64,000 bases of DNA from assembly GCF_001437075.1 (NCBI RefSeq), contig NZ_JQBX01000008.1, positions 34,965-98,964 of the forward strand, written 5' to 3'. The notes beneath the pieces are model-generated. The model was not told the origin of the DNA, searched no databases, and saw only the letters and a program-made list of their open reading frames with translations. This document shows, piece after piece, positions 39,139-48,224 of the stretch. This stretch comes from Pediococcus stilesii (GTDB lineage Bacteria; Bacillota; Bacilli; Lactobacillales; Lactobacillaceae). A program made the position numbers and the translations under genes. The number at the start of each line of letters is the position of its first letter. Positions within the stretch are counted from its first letter, which is position 1.

Positions 39139-40062
39139 ATGCAACTTGAATTTTTAGGAACTGGAGCAGGTAGCCCAGGTAAGTTCCGGAATGTTACTAG
39201 CGTAGCATTAAAACTGTTAGATGAGACCAATGAAATATGGCTTTTTGATTGCGGTGAGGCAACGCAACACCAAATTCTTAAAACAAATATTAAGCCGAGA
39301 AAGATTGATAAAATCTTTATTAGCCACTTACATGGTGACCATATATTTGGATTGCCTGGTTTTTTAAGTAGCCGTTCTAACCAAGGCGGAAACTCGGAAT
39401 TGACGATTTATGGTCCAACAGGCATTAAGGATTTCGTGATGACTTCCTTACGTGTCTCAGAAACTAAATTATCATATCGGATAAACTTTATCGACATTAA
39501 AGATGGTATAATTTTTGAAAATGAAAATTACATTGTAAAAGCGAAAGAACTTGATCATCGAATTAAAAGTTACGGATTTCGGGTGAGCGAAAAAGACCAT
39601 CCAGGAGAACTACTAGTCGAAAAGTTAAAGGAATTAGCAATTCCATCGGGCCCAATTTATGGCGAAATTAAACAAGGCAAACAAGTTACCCTTGCGGATG
39701 GGACGATTATCGAAGGTAAAGATTTCATCGGCCGGCCACAGCCTGGCCGAGTAGTTACAATACTCGGTGATACACGGCAAACAAATAACATTGAGATATT
39801 AGCTAAAGACGCAGATGCTTTAGTTCACGAAAGTACTTTTGGAAAGCAGGAGGGCAATCTTGCGCGAAATTATTATCATTCTACTAATGTTCAAGCCGCC
39901 CGAATCGCTAGGAAGTCTCATGCTAAGCAGTTATTACTAACTCATATTTCGGCGCGTTACACGGGAAAGTTGGAGCATCAACTTGAAAAAGAGGCGCGTG
40001 AAATATTTCCACAAACAAAAGTTGTTCGAGATTTTGACATAGTTGATATTCCATTACCTTAG
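39139..40062 (+). CDS. rnz: Ribonuclease Z
   Basis: A 307-residue zinc endonuclease that removes 3' trailers from tRNA precursors lacking encoded CCA; the tRNA-Ser gene in this window is such a case. The metal motif [12 protein letters not shown] near 63-74, the exosite-like Gly/Pro region (about 150-180) and LGDTRQT are conserved. It is followed by the SDR gene after 14 bases. Confidence 0.95.
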   Translation: MQLEFLGTGAGSPGKFRNVTSVALKLLDETNEIWLFDCGEATQHQILKTNIKPRKIDKIFISHLHGDHIFGLPGFLSSRSNQGGNSELTIYGPTGIKDFVMTSLRVSETKLSYRINFIDIKDGIIFENENYIVKAKELDHRIKSYGFRVSEKDHPGELLVEKLKELAIPSGPIYGEIKQGKQVTLADGTIIEGKDFIGRPQPGRVVTILGDTRQTNNIEILAKDADALVHESTFGKQEGNLARNYYHSTNVQAARIARKSHAKQLLLTHISARYTGKLEHQLEKEAREIFPQTKVVRDFDIVDIPLP

Positions 40063-40076
40063 AAGGAGTGATGATG

Positions 40077-40862
40077 ATGACAACCGCTGTAATTACTGGT
40101 GCGGGAAGTGGATTGGGACGTAAAGTTGCAATTCTAAATAGCACTCGGTACGATAACATTGTTTTGATTGGTAGAAATTCTAAAAGGCTAAACCAGACTG
40201 CCAGAGAGTGCTTTTCAAAAGGAGCCAAACGCGTCTACTGTTTAATGTGCGATTTAACCCAGGATGAAGAAATATATGAAACGGGGGCCTGGATTACCTC
40301 ACATTTGAAATCGGTTGATTTACTCGTAAATAATGCAGGATTGGGTTATTTTGAAGAATTATTGAATCAAAGTTTTGAACAAATTAATCGAACATTTGCA
40401 ACGGATTTAACGGGCATGATCAAATTTACGCGGCTCATGTTACCGTTAATGCTGGACCATGTTGGACAAGCGGCGGATATTATAAATATTGCTTCAATTG
40501 CGGGGAAAATAGCCACTTCAAAAACCACAACCTATGCCGGAGCAAAATTCGGGGTTGTTGGTTTTTCAAACGCGCTTCGGTTGGAGCTTAAAGATCGAAA
40601 CGTTAATGTTCATACTATTAATCCAGGCCCAATGGATACAAACTTCTTTAATATTGCGGATCCTAGCGGTAAGTACTTAAAAGGAATTCAACAATTTATT
40701 ATAAGTTCAGAAAAGGTAGCCGCGTTGTCGGTCAAAGCTGTAGATCAAAATATTCGAGAAATCAACGTACCGAAAATTATGGCAATTGGATCAATTCTAT
40801 ATACCCTTTTTCCTAAATTGGGTGATCAAATTGTTAATAGCCCATTAATAAATCGAAAATAA
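40077..40862 (+). CDS. Short-chain dehydrogenase/reductase family oxidoreductase
   Basis: A 261-residue Rossmann-fold oxidoreductase of unknown substrate. The cofactor motif TGAGSGLGRKV, NNAGLGYF, the catalytic Ser in NIASIAG and YAGAK (YxxxK) are all present. Three ATG codons in a row follow AAGGAG; I take ATG 40077 (spacing 8), which gives M-T-T-A-V-I-T-G. It lies between rnz and recJ with short gaps, a common lactobacillar order, so it is likely part of a three-gene unit with apt downstream. Confidence 0.9.
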   Translation: MTTAVITGAGSGLGRKVAILNSTRYDNIVLIGRNSKRLNQTARECFSKGAKRVYCLMCDLTQDEEIYETGAWITSHLKSVDLLVNNAGLGYFEELLNQSFEQINRTFATDLTGMIKFTRLMLPLMLDHVGQAADIINIASIAGKIATSKTTTYAGAKFGVVGFSNALRLELKDRNVNVHTINPGPMDTNFFNIADPSGKYLKGIQQFIISSEKVAALSVKAVDQNIREINVPKIMAIGSILYTLFPKLGDQIVNSPLINRK

Positions 40863-40873
40863 CGGAGTAGTTA

Positions 40874-43174
40874 ATGAAAGATAACAGGTATAATTGGAAA
40901 ATTAAAGATACATCTGACGTGGATATCGAGGAGCTTGCTACTGAAACAAAAATAAACCCGGTTTTAGTTAAAATATTGGTTGCTCGTGGCATGAAATCGG
41001 CAGATGAAATTTTAAATTTTATTAATGATGATCCTCAAATTATTCACGACCCGTTTTTACTTCACGACATGCAAACAGCGGTTGATCGGATTTTTAAGGC
41101 AATTGAAAATGATGAAAAGATTTTGATTTATGGTGATTATGATGCCGATGGAGTAACAAGCACAACCATTATGTTTGAAACATTAGATCAGCTTGGTGCA
41201 AACGTTCAATATTTTATTCCAGATCGGTTTAAAGATGGTTATGGGCCTAATCTGGAAGAGTATCAACACTTTATTGGTGAAGGCGTGCAAGTTATTGTAA
41301 CCGTTGATAACGGTGTCGCTGGAAACGTAGCAATTGACTATGCCCAGGAGAATGGGGTTGACGTGATCGTTACTGATCACCATGAATTACCAGCAGAGTT
41401 ACCTCATGCGTTCGCAATCGTTCATCCACGCCATCCACAAGGAGATTATCCGTTTGGTGACTTATCTGGGGTTGGAGTGGCGTTTAAGGTTGCAACAGCG
41501 CTTTTAGAAGAAATTCCTGAAGAGTTTTTGGACTTATACGCAATTGGAACTGTTGCCGATCTTGTGTCAATGACTGATGAAAATCGCTTCCTGGTTAAAG
41601 CGGGGCTTAATTTAATTCCAGAAACTCAAAGAATTGGATTACAAAAATTAATTGATATTTCTGGTGTCGATCCGGTCCACTTTGATGAACAGGATATTGG
41701 TTTTACGATTGCGCCTAGAATTAATGCCATTGGACGTTTAGGAGATGCCAATCAGGCGGTCGAATTGCTTATAACCTTTGACGAAGATCGAGCGACACAA
41801 CTTGCTAAAAAAATTAATGATGTTAATTCTGAACGACAAGGATTGGTTAGTGCAATTTTTGATTCTGCCGTAAAGATTGCTAAAGATCAAGATCATGCCA
41901 AAAGCCAAACGCTTGTGATTATTGGACACGATTGGCATCAAGGTGTTTTGGGAATCGTCGCAAGTCGAATTGTTGAACTAACAAATAAGCCTACAATTGT
42001 TTTAAGTGATCAGGAGCATAACGAAGTCTATAAGGGTTCCGGGCGGAGTGTTCAAAAATTGAATCTATTTCAAGCTATTAATCCCGTGCGAGAACAATTT
42101 ATTGCCTTTGGTGGGCATCACATGGCGATCGGAATCACAATCAAGGGCGATGAACTAGTGATATTAGAAAATCAGCTCGAAAAGGCCGCATTAGAAAATA
42201 AGCTTAATTTTAGAGATCAACCCGAATTTTTAATCGATGTAAAAGCTCAAATTAGTGATTTTTCAAAAGAGTTAGTTGAGGAAATTAAAACGATTGGCCC
42301 CTTTGGCACCAACAATCCGATTCCGAGGTTTGAATTGGAAGAAGTTCGTGTTAAAGAAGCAAAAGCGATTGGAAAAGATTCCTCCCATCTAAAATTTACC
42401 GTTGCTGATGGTGCGGAAACCATTAACGCAATAGCATTTAAGCGGGGCGAAATAACGGACATTTTAAACAATATTTCAAACCCGATAAGTATTGCAGGGA
42501 CGGTTAATACGAATGAGTGGCGAGGAAATGTTTCTCTTCAATTTATGGCAGATGATATCAAAATCAAAGGACTACAGGTGATTGATAAGCGAACATCAAA
42601 TTTAAACAAAAATCTCTTCGAAAAAGATACTCAATACGTATTTTTTAACCAAAAGTTGATGCAGTTAATCAAAAATCAGGATATTGACCGGAATTTGTAT
42701 CTATTTGATTCAGATGACATAAAGAAAAACGATGCGATTACGTTGGTGGATTGTCCTTCAAACTTTGAAGAATTAAGCCGGGTAATTAAATTCAATCAAC
42801 CGCAGCAAATTGTTGCATATTTTTTTCACCAAATCGACTTTTATGCGGACGGGATGCCGTCTAGAACCGAGTTCAAGCAAGTTTTTGCTCTCATTTCAAC
42901 GCAGAAACTAAGCCAAGAAGCGGTAAAAAAATTAGGTAGTGAATTGAAAATCAATCAAGAAAAAGTCAACTTTATGATTAAAGTGTTTTTTGAGTTGAAT
43001 TTTGTTAAAATAGAAAACGGACTTCTTTTTGTGAATAGTGATGTGCAACAACATCAATTGGATGAGGCACCAGCATATAAGAAGCGAGAAGAATTAATTA
43101 AAACCCAGGAGAAGTTACTTTATAGTAATGGCAATGAGCTTTCGGCCATCCTGGAGCAACTGATTAATGTTTGA
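40874..43174 (+). CDS. recJ: Single-stranded-DNA-specific exonuclease RecJ
   Basis: A 766-residue DHH/DHHA1 5'-3' exonuclease in mismatch, excision and recombination repair. The metal motifs are [12 protein letters not shown] near 84-95, VDNGV and TDHHEL. The DHHA1 GGHHMAIG motif is near 415. The C-terminal 200 residues form the extension typical of Gram-positive RecJ. It ends 21 bases before apt and is probably cotranscribed. Confidence 0.95.
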   Translation: MKDNRYNWKIKDTSDVDIEELATETKINPVLVKILVARGMKSADEILNFINDDPQIIHDPFLLHDMQTAVDRIFKAIENDEKILIYGDYDADGVTSTTIMFETLDQLGANVQYFIPDRFKDGYGPNLEEYQHFIGEGVQVIVTVDNGVAGNVAIDYAQENGVDVIVTDHHELPAELPHAFAIVHPRHPQGDYPFGDLSGVGVAFKVATALLEEIPEEFLDLYAIGTVADLVSMTDENRFLVKAGLNLIPETQRIGLQKLIDISGVDPVHFDEQDIGFTIAPRINAIGRLGDANQAVELLITFDEDRATQLAKKINDVNSERQGLVSAIFDSAVKIAKDQDHAKSQTLVIIGHDWHQGVLGIVASRIVELTNKPTIVLSDQEHNEVYKGSGRSVQKLNLFQAINPVREQFIAFGGHHMAIGITIKGDELVILENQLEKAALENKLNFRDQPEFLIDVKAQISDFSKELVEEIKTIGPFGTNNPIPRFELEEVRVKEAKAIGKDSSHLKFTVADGAETINAIAFKRGEITDILNNISNPISIAGTVNTNEWRGNVSLQFMADDIKIKGLQVIDKRTSNLNKNLFEKDTQYVFFNQKLMQLIKNQDIDRNLYLFDSDDIKKNDAITLVDCPSNFEELSRVIKFNQPQQIVAYFFHQIDFYADGMPSRTEFKQVFALISTQKLSQEAVKKLGSELKINQEKVNFMIKVFFELNFVKIENGLLFVNSDVQQHQLDEAPAYKKREELIKTQEKLLYSNGNELSAILEQLINV

Positions 43175-43194
43175 TAACAAAGGAGTGTCGTGAA

Positions 43195-43713
43195 ATGGCA
43201 TTAGATTTACGTGACTATGTTGCAAGTATCCAAGATTTTCCAGAAAAGGGTGTTACTTTTCGAGATATTTCACCTCTAATGGGGGATGGTGAGGCTTATC
43301 ATCAAGCAACCGATGAAATTATTAAGTTTGCAAGAGATAAGGGCGTTGAGATGATTGTAGGACCTGAAGCACGTGGATTTATCGTTGGATGTCCAGTCGC
43401 TTATGCGTTAGGGGTAGGTTTTGCACCGGCCAGAAAAAAAGGTAAATTACCTCGTGAAACGGTTAAAGCAACGTATGATTTAGAATATGGCGAATCTGCA
43501 CTATATCTACAAAAGGATGCCATTAAACCTGGCCAAAAGGTACTTGTTACAGACGATTTATTGGCGACTGGGGGAACAATTGCCGCAACGATTCGTTTGG
43601 TAGAACAGCTGGGAGGAATTGTTGTAGGGACGGCCTTCTTAATTGAACTAAAAGATTTAAATGGTCGCGAAAAAATTAAAGACTATGATATGCTGCGACT
43701 AATGGAATACTAA
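43195..43713 (+). CDS. apt: Adenine phosphoribosyltransferase
   Basis: A 172-residue type I phosphoribosyltransferase that salvages adenine to AMP using PRPP. The N-terminal family sequence [14 protein letters not shown] and the PRPP motif [14 protein letters not shown] are conserved. I use ATG 43195 after AAAGGAG; the frame is open 24 bases further up, inside recJ. The recJ-apt pair is standard in Firmicutes. Confidence 0.96.
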   Translation: MALDLRDYVASIQDFPEKGVTFRDISPLMGDGEAYHQATDEIIKFARDKGVEMIVGPEARGFIVGCPVAYALGVGFAPARKKGKLPRETVKATYDLEYGESALYLQKDAIKPGQKVLVTDDLLATGGTIAATIRLVEQLGGIVVGTAFLIELKDLNGREKIKDYDMLRLMEY

Positions 43714-43756
43714 GTTAAATTTGCACAATAATTTTGCGATGAAATTACGGTTAATA

Positions 43757-43785
43757 TTGCATTATGTAATTTTTTTTGCTAAAAT
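43757..43785 (+). promoter_or_regulatory. Promoter of tRNA-Ser
   Basis: TTGCAT at 43757-43762 and TAAAAT at 43780-43785 with 17-bp spacing and a TGC extended -10. Transcription would start about five bases before the mature tRNA. Confidence 0.65.
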
Positions 43786-43796
43786 TATTCTGTTAT

Positions 43797-43884
43797 GGAG
43801 AGTTGGCAGAGTGGTAATGCACCGGACTCGAAATCCGGCGAACCGGCTAATACCGGCGCGCAGGTTCAAATCCTGTACTCTCCT
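43797..43884 (+). tRNA. tRNA-Ser (anticodon CGA)
   Basis: A complete cloverleaf: 7-bp acceptor GGAGAGT/ACTCTCC, anticodon stem CCGGA/TCCGG with loop CTCGAAA (anticodon CGA, reads UCG), a long type-II variable arm (CCGG/CCGG) and T-stem GCAGG/CCTGT around TTCAAAT. CCA is not encoded. The base after the acceptor is T, where serine tRNAs normally carry G. It has its own promoter and terminator. Confidence 0.97.
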
Positions 43885-43937
43885 TATTTGTATGTTATTA
43901 GAAGGTAATATGAAAAACGCAACTTAGTTATAAAAAC

Positions 43938-43976
43938 AGCCTAACACCTGTCGTATCAAGGTGTTAGGCTATTTTT
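43938..43976 (+). terminator. Intrinsic terminator of tRNA-Ser
   Basis: AGCCTAACACCT (43938-43949) pairs perfectly with AGGTGTTAGGCT (43959-43970), followed by ATTTTTATT. Confidence 0.9.
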
Positions 43977-44119
43977 ATTGGGTTAGCACCTCTCAAAACT
44001 TTGGTCGGGGATGAGAATGTGCTTTTTATGGTTATTTCTATTTTGGAAACAACCACTAAACCACAGTGACGAACTCTACCTTGGTACTGAGGTGAGATAG
44101 GATGACTATTAATTACTAA

Positions 44120-44776
44120 TCATTGCTCAACAATTTTTTGTATATCATCGAAACTTTTAGATACTGCATCATCATCATCTGAAAATTTAGTTCCGAAACT
44201 CGAATAACTTCCAGAGGGAGAGGTTACCAAATCTGATAAAGTGGATATATTATCGTTGGCTTTTTCAAAGTCTTTATAGTTATACCTTCCAGTGTCATTT
44301 TTCTTTAGTATATCTAAATATGTATCTAATTCATCTATGCCATCATTAATTGCGGTGATTTTATCATCGTTCTTATTCTCGATATCATCAATAGTTTTTT
44401 CAACATCAAAACCTTCAGGATCATCGTCAATGGCGTTTTCCCAGTCTTTATTAACGGAATTGCCTAAATCTTCTGAATCTCCCCATATGACGTAGTATTT
44501 AGCCAGCAAATCTGATGCGGTATTTTTAAACTTTTTATCCTTCTTCTTTTTCTCTACCAGCAGTTCATCTTTTCGCACTTGAGCGACTTTAGTGTTGTGT
44601 TGAATTATTAATGCCTCACCGCCAAAAGATAGGACGGTCAAAGCCATGCCGACTACAACAATAGTTAATGATTTTTTCTTCTCTCTTTTTTGGGCATAAT
44701 CAATAAAGAATATAATTGCTCCAACTAGTAGTACGATTAATCCTCCCAAAAATGTAAAAGCTAAGAAAGTTTCCAT
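44120..44776 (-). CDS. Membrane protein of unknown function with an acidic extracellular domain
   Basis: 218 residues. Two N-terminal membrane helices (about 4-26 and 37-58) are joined by a Lys/Arg-rich loop. A long hydrophilic, strongly Asp-rich domain with coiled-coil tendency follows. No catalytic motif is visible. The start is ATG 44776, eight bases after GGAGG; the frame opens five codons earlier at a TTG that includes the ribosome site. It shares a near-identical 60-bp leader with the DUF4352 gene at 45161-45724. It lies in the accessory block next to tRNA-Ser. Confidence 0.75.
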   Translation of the reverse strand: METFLAFTFLGGLIVLLVGAIIFFIDYAQKREKKKSLTIVVVGMALTVLSFGGEALIIQHNTKVAQVRKDELLVEKKKKDKKFKNTASDLLAKYYVIWGDSEDLGNSVNKDWENAIDDDPEGFDVEKTIDDIENKNDDKITAINDGIDELDTYLDILKKNDTGRYNYKDFEKANDNISTLSDLVTSPSGSYSSFGTKFSDDDDAVSKSFDDIQKIVEQ

Positions 44777-44834
44777 AAATAATTCCTCCAATATATGTAC
44801 AGCTTTTAACGACGATCAGATAAGTTTGGTCGTA
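44774..44834 (-). repeat. Leader repeat copy A
   Basis: The bases covering the start codon, GGAGG site and upstream region of the gene at 44120-44776 are repeated almost exactly at 45722-45781. They differ by a 2-nt and a 3-nt indel. The repeat includes ACGAC...GTCGT arms able to form a hairpin. Confidence 0.85.
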
Positions 44835-45145
44835 TTAATCTTGTTGCCAAGACGAACGAGAGTAATAATAAATTATTTTCTTTTGCTGCAGGACGTTTTA
44901 AGTCTGGTACGGATATCATTAAAATAAATGAAGGCAATAAGTAAAGGCCAAACCCTAAATTTTGAATCGATTCCAACGTCCAAAACGTTTTTTAACCAGG
45001 TACTGTTTCTAACAACACCCGGTGGAATATATCAAAAAACAACATTAGGAATTTTGGCCTTATTAAAACGTGAATCTATTTTTACATGAATTTAAATCTG
45101 AAGGAGTAATATACTAACTGAAAAATTAAACATGGATAACTCCTT
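44806..45145 (-). pseudogene. Decayed membrane-protein gene fragment
   Basis: The 384-bp gap 44777-45160 holds protein-like reading frames on the minus strand that shift and break. A 61-codon open frame (44806-44991) has a hydrophobic, natural-looking sequence with LGFGLYLLPSFILMISVPDL and ends in RPNLSDRR. Upstream, another frame (about 44960-45100) reads IPPGVVRNSTWLKNVLDVG with one stop. A GAAGGAG site and ATG near 45130 open a 13-codon frame. No family is recognised, and calling this a pseudogene is inference. Confidence 0.35.
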
Positions 45146-45160
45146 CAAATGTATATTGAA

Positions 45161-45724
45161 TTACTTTACATCAATCTGAAATTTAGCCGCTTTTTTGATT
45201 GAAACAAGTGGAGCAAATTGTAGTTCAACTTTTCCTAACTTTTTCAATCCAAATCCTTCTGTGACATCCATTTCTTTTCCAGCTGCAACGGCGTCCATGG
45301 TCACACCATCGACAGGATAAGTCTTCATTTTATTGTTATCTGCATCATAAGCATCTAAATCAGCGCCTACAGGCAAATCATCATCGCTATTATTTTTAAC
45401 ATGATACACAACTTTAATGACGTTAGCCGGTTTTTCATCCTCGAACTCGTTACGCTCTTGAGTTGTTTCAACAGACTTAAGTGTGTATGTTACGTCTCCA
45501 ACTTTAACAGTATCACCAAGCTTATAATACTTAGGCGTGGCTTTTTTACTACTTGTTTTAGAAGAGCTGACCTTTGTACCGCCATTATCATCTGTACCTC
45601 CGCCGATGGCTCCACCAACACCAATAACTACAATAATTGCTAAAATCCAAAACCAAACACGTTTGTAGAACGGTTTTTTCTGAACGTAAACATTTCCGTT
45701 CTCATCTTTGATTTTCTTACTCAT
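45161..45724 (-). CDS. Membrane-anchored DUF4352-like protein
   Basis: 187 residues. A short cytoplasmic N-terminus is followed by one transmembrane helix with a Gly-rich end (about 26-47), a Ser/Lys/Thr linker and a beta-rich extracellular domain (about 68-187; YKLGDTVKVGDVTYTL and a closing IDVK). This resembles the immunoglobulin-like DUF4352 fold seen in Gram-positive surface proteins and lipoproteins. The start is ATG 45724 after GGAGG. Function is unknown. An imperfect inverted repeat GAAGGAGT/ACTCCTTC lies just beyond its stop (45100-45147). Confidence 0.75.
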   Translation of the reverse strand: MSKKIKDENGNVYVQKKPFYKRVWFWILAIIVVIGVGGAIGGGTDDNGGTKVSSSKTSSKKATPKYYKLGDTVKVGDVTYTLKSVETTQERNEFEDEKPANVIKVVYHVKNNSDDDLPVGADLDAYDADNNKMKTYPVDGVTMDAVAAGKEMDVTEGFGLKKLGKVELQFAPLVSIKKAAKFQIDVK

Positions 45725-45781
45725 AAATAATTCCTCCAAAATATATGTACAGCTTTTAACGACGATCAGAGTTTGGTCGTA
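45722..45781 (-). repeat. Leader repeat copy B
   Basis: Near-identical to 44774-44834. It lies directly before the DUF4352-like gene and includes its GGAGG site. Confidence 0.85.
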
Positions 45782-45809
45782 GGGTAAATGCTTTTAACAA
45801 TGTATTCAT
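45756..45809 (-). other. Possible 17-codon upstream ORF before the DUF4352-like gene
   Basis: An ATG-started frame of 17 residues ends in RPNSDRR and a TAA 31 bases before the next start. The same end, RPNLSDRR, closes the fragment in repeat copy A. The 3-nt difference between the copies keeps the frame. No good ribosome site precedes it. The rest of the gap 45725-46253 (529 bp) is A/T-rich. It holds a 10-bp perfect inverted repeat (46039-46048 with 46056-46065), two TATAAT boxes (46073-46078, 46204-46209) and no other gene that I can support. Confidence 0.25.
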
Positions 45810-46155
45810 TCGTGTATCCGAATGTTTAAACCAAAAAACAAAATTAAAAGGGGTTTGAATCGCTGAATTAAATGAATGTTATCTTAACATTATATCAATA
45901 TACGTACCAAATTATTAAGTAGTTTGTGAAAATTATTTATTCTTACAAGTTATGTACGCTAAATCGTCTTGATCAATGGATTTATGGCACAAATTTTTCG
46001 AGTACTAAAAGGGTAAAATAATTTTAACCGCATTAATATTTTTAGTTTTATCTGCAAACTAAAAAATTTAATATAATGAATGTACATGGTAACTTGCCTT
46101 TAATTTAGGTCACATTTTTATTAGAAGCGGCAAGATCATAAAATAGAGCGTAATC

Positions 46156-46250
46156 CAACGCCTCTTTAAATCGTTTCCGAGTGCTTTTTTCAAAAATACA
46201 TACTATAATAGCCGGAACGATAAAAATAGCAAAGCATGAGTGAGGCGTTG
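46156..46250 (+). promoter_or_regulatory. Inverted repeat able to cover the ribosome site of the C26 hydrolase gene
   Basis: CAACGCCTC (46156-46164) is the exact complement of GAGGCGTTG (46242-46250), which includes the likely GAGG ribosome site of the gene starting at 46254. A TATAAT box (46204-46209) lies between the arms, so pairing is possible only in transcripts started upstream of 46156. Confidence 0.3.
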
Positions 46251-46253
46251 AGT

Positions 46254-46991
46254 ATGAAGAAAGTTAGGATAGGAATTGTTGCAAATCGTTTTTTAAAGAA
46301 AGAGCCGGCATTTGCTAATGAAGAGTTAACGTATACGATGCAGGGAAATGTAGCCGCAGTTATTGAGTCAGGGGCGTTACCGATATTAATTCCAATTACG
46401 GATCCCGGAGATGCAACTCAGTATTTGTCCCAGGTTGATGGATTGATTTTACCAGGAGGACAAGATGTTCAACCTAAACTTTATGGAGAACCTGAAAGTG
46501 ATTTGTTGGGGGTGACCTCAGCATCGAGGGACAGCTTTGAATTAAAAGTAATTGAAATTGCTATTCAACAAAAAAAGCCGATATTTGCTATCTGCCGAGG
46601 TGCACAATTAGTAAATGTTTATTTTGGCGGAACACTTTATCAAGATGAGTCACTAATTAAAGGCAAAGTTCGCATTGAGCACGATCAAACTCGACTTGCG
46701 ATAAAAAACGAGATTCCTAGTCATATGATTAAAATAGTTGATGAAGAATTACAATCAGTTTTAGGAAATTCGACTAAAGTGAATTCGTTACATCATCAAG
46801 CGATAAAAAAGATCGGTAAGGGATTAACCATAACGGCAGTTGCCGCTGATGGGGTTGTTGAAGCTTTTAAAAATGACAGCCAAAAGATCACGGCTTATCA
46901 ATGGCATCCAGAAATGCAGCAAAGAAGTGATGCTCGAATGCTACAGTTATTCAAAATCTTTTTACAAAAAAATTTTACGGAGACAAGTTAA
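46254..46991 (+). CDS. Gamma-glutamyl-gamma-aminobutyrate hydrolase family protein (peptidase C26)
   Basis: A 245-residue class I glutamine amidotransferase-like hydrolase. The nucleophile Cys lies in AICRGAQLVN near 109-118, the oxyanion Gly-rich loop in LILPGGQDVQP, and the His/Glu pair in QWHPEMQ near the C-terminus. Family members cleave gamma-glutamyl bonds (PuuD type). The substrate here is unknown. I prefer ATG 46254 (M-K-K-V-R-I-G-I-V-A-N), eight bases after GAGG. The upstream ATG 46236 has no ribosome site. It is followed after two bases by the flavin reductase-like gene. Confidence 0.85.
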   Translation: MKKVRIGIVANRFLKKEPAFANEELTYTMQGNVAAVIESGALPILIPITDPGDATQYLSQVDGLILPGGQDVQPKLYGEPESDLLGVTSASRDSFELKVIEIAIQQKKPIFAICRGAQLVNVYFGGTLYQDESLIKGKVRIEHDQTRLAIKNEIPSHMIKIVDEELQSVLGNSTKVNSLHHQAIKKIGKGLTITAVAADGVVEAFKNDSQKITAYQWHPEMQQRSDARMLQLFKIFLQKNFTETS

Positions 46992-46993
46992 TT

Positions 46994-47614
46994 ATGATTC
47001 ATTTAAAGAGCGACAGTTTGACGCCGGCCGAAAATTACAAACTAATTTCAGGAAGCTTGGTTCCTAGACCAATTGCCTGGGTCAATACCTTATCAAGAAA
47101 GGACATTTTAAATGTTGCACCTTTTAGCTATTTTTCAACAATGCCAACTTCAATTCCTCTAGTCACGTTAGCTATCGGAAGAAAAGCCGACGAACAACCT
47201 AAAGATACCGCTCAAAACGTGATAGATCGTAAGGAAGCGGTGATTCATCTAGTCGGTGAGGAGCTGGCACAACCGATGAATCAAACGGCAGCTACGTTAG
47301 AAAAAGATCAAAGTGAGCTGGATTTGATCAATTTGTCATTGATTAAAAGTAATACTATTGAAGTTCCGGCTATGGTGGAGCCGAAGGTTAGATTTGAAAC
47401 AAAACTGTATGACCATTTCCCAATTAAAGATGAAGAAGCTCGAATTATGACGGATTTATTGGTTATGCGTATAACTGATTTTTATTTCGACGAAAAGATA
47501 TTGGATAAAGAAAGTTTACACGTTAATATTAAACAATTAAATCCACTTGCTCGGATCGCGGGACCTAACTATGCCACTCTTGGTGAAAGTTTTTCAATGA
47601 AGCGACCACTGTAA
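46994..47614 (+). CDS. Flavin reductase-like FMN-binding protein
   Basis: A 206-residue split-barrel flavoprotein. The N-terminal SGSLVPRPIAWVNTLS and APFSYFSTMP are the FMN-binding signature of the flavin reductase-like domain family. It may reduce flavin or act on small substrates; the specific role is unknown. ACGGAG precedes its ATG at a distance of 11. It is co-transcribed with the hydrolase gene. Confidence 0.85.
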   Translation: MIHLKSDSLTPAENYKLISGSLVPRPIAWVNTLSRKDILNVAPFSYFSTMPTSIPLVTLAIGRKADEQPKDTAQNVIDRKEAVIHLVGEELAQPMNQTAATLEKDQSELDLINLSLIKSNTIEVPAMVEPKVRFETKLYDHFPIKDEEARIMTDLLVMRITDFYFDEKILDKESLHVNIKQLNPLARIAGPNYATLGESFSMKRPL

Positions 47615-47837
47615 CGTTATTTATGTAATAGGAATTTTAGATAAAAAAAGAATTATTATTGCATTTAAAGAAATTTAATCCGTTACCGATAACCATTTTT
47701 TGTGGACTTTTTAACGGGTTTAAAAAGATAGATAATAACTGTTAAATCGGCGTCAATTAATTTTACTTTTATGATTGAATGGGATAGAATTAATAATCAT
47801 ACATAGCGGAATTAATAGATTGAATAAGTCGAGGTGA

Positions 47838-48176
47838 TTGAAGATTTTAAAAAAAACAAAACAATTTTTAAGGAGTAACCAGCTCCAATATAGTAAAAAA
47901 TATATTCGACCAATGATGACACCAGAGAGTGTTTATGTTTTTAAATTTGGCAAGGATGAACTAAATAATCGAATTATCATTAATTATACGCATACGTGGA
48001 CTGGACGAATTAAAATTAATGAAATTGATTTACGCTTGCATAAACAAAAGCACCCTCGAATTTTTCATCGTGAAAGTGATTTATTAACATATTTAAAGAA
48101 ACATCTAACCGAAGAAGACGGCGTGACAAATATCACACGTCGTCGCAAGCATCATTCGAAGAAGACCAAAAAGTAA
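47838..48176 (+). CDS. Small basic protein of unknown function
   Basis: 112 residues, rich in Lys, Arg and His, with a strongly basic C-terminal tail (RRRKHHSKKTKK). There is no signal peptide or motif. The TTG start directly follows GAGGTGA, a close but usable spacing. The 223-bp gap before it contains no gene and only a weak -35/-10 pair near 47775-47803. The basic tail might bind nucleic acid; that is a guess. Confidence 0.55.
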   Translation: MKILKKTKQFLRSNQLQYSKKYIRPMMTPESVYVFKFGKDELNNRIIINYTHTWTGRIKINEIDLRLHKQKHPRIFHRESDLLTYLKKHLTEEDGVTNITRRRKHHSKKTKK

Positions 48177-48186
48177 AATAAAACTG

Positions 48187-48215
48187 TTGACGGTCTTAAA
48201 TATAATGAGTATCAT
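48187..48215 (+). promoter_or_regulatory. Promoter of pyrP
   Basis: TTGACG at 48187-48192 and TATCAT at 48210-48215 with 17-bp spacing. The PyrR-type leader follows. Confidence 0.6.
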
Positions 48216-48224
48216 TATTAGTTA

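Noticed and set aside
43721..43927. A 68-codon frame over the tRNA-Ser gene
   Set aside because: It runs straight through the tRNA and its promoter; a chance frame.
44011..44100. A 29-codon plus-strand frame with a hydrophobic start between tRNA-Ser and the Asp-rich membrane protein gene
   Set aside because: No ribosome site at proper distance, no family recognised, and short frames of this size arise by chance. The stretch 43977-44119 holds nothing else that I can support.
45100..45147. GAAGGAGT/ACTCCTTC inverted repeat as a terminator of the DUF4352-like gene
   Set aside because: The loop is 32 bases long and no T-run follows on the minus strand. One arm is a ribosome-site-like sequence of the decayed frame.
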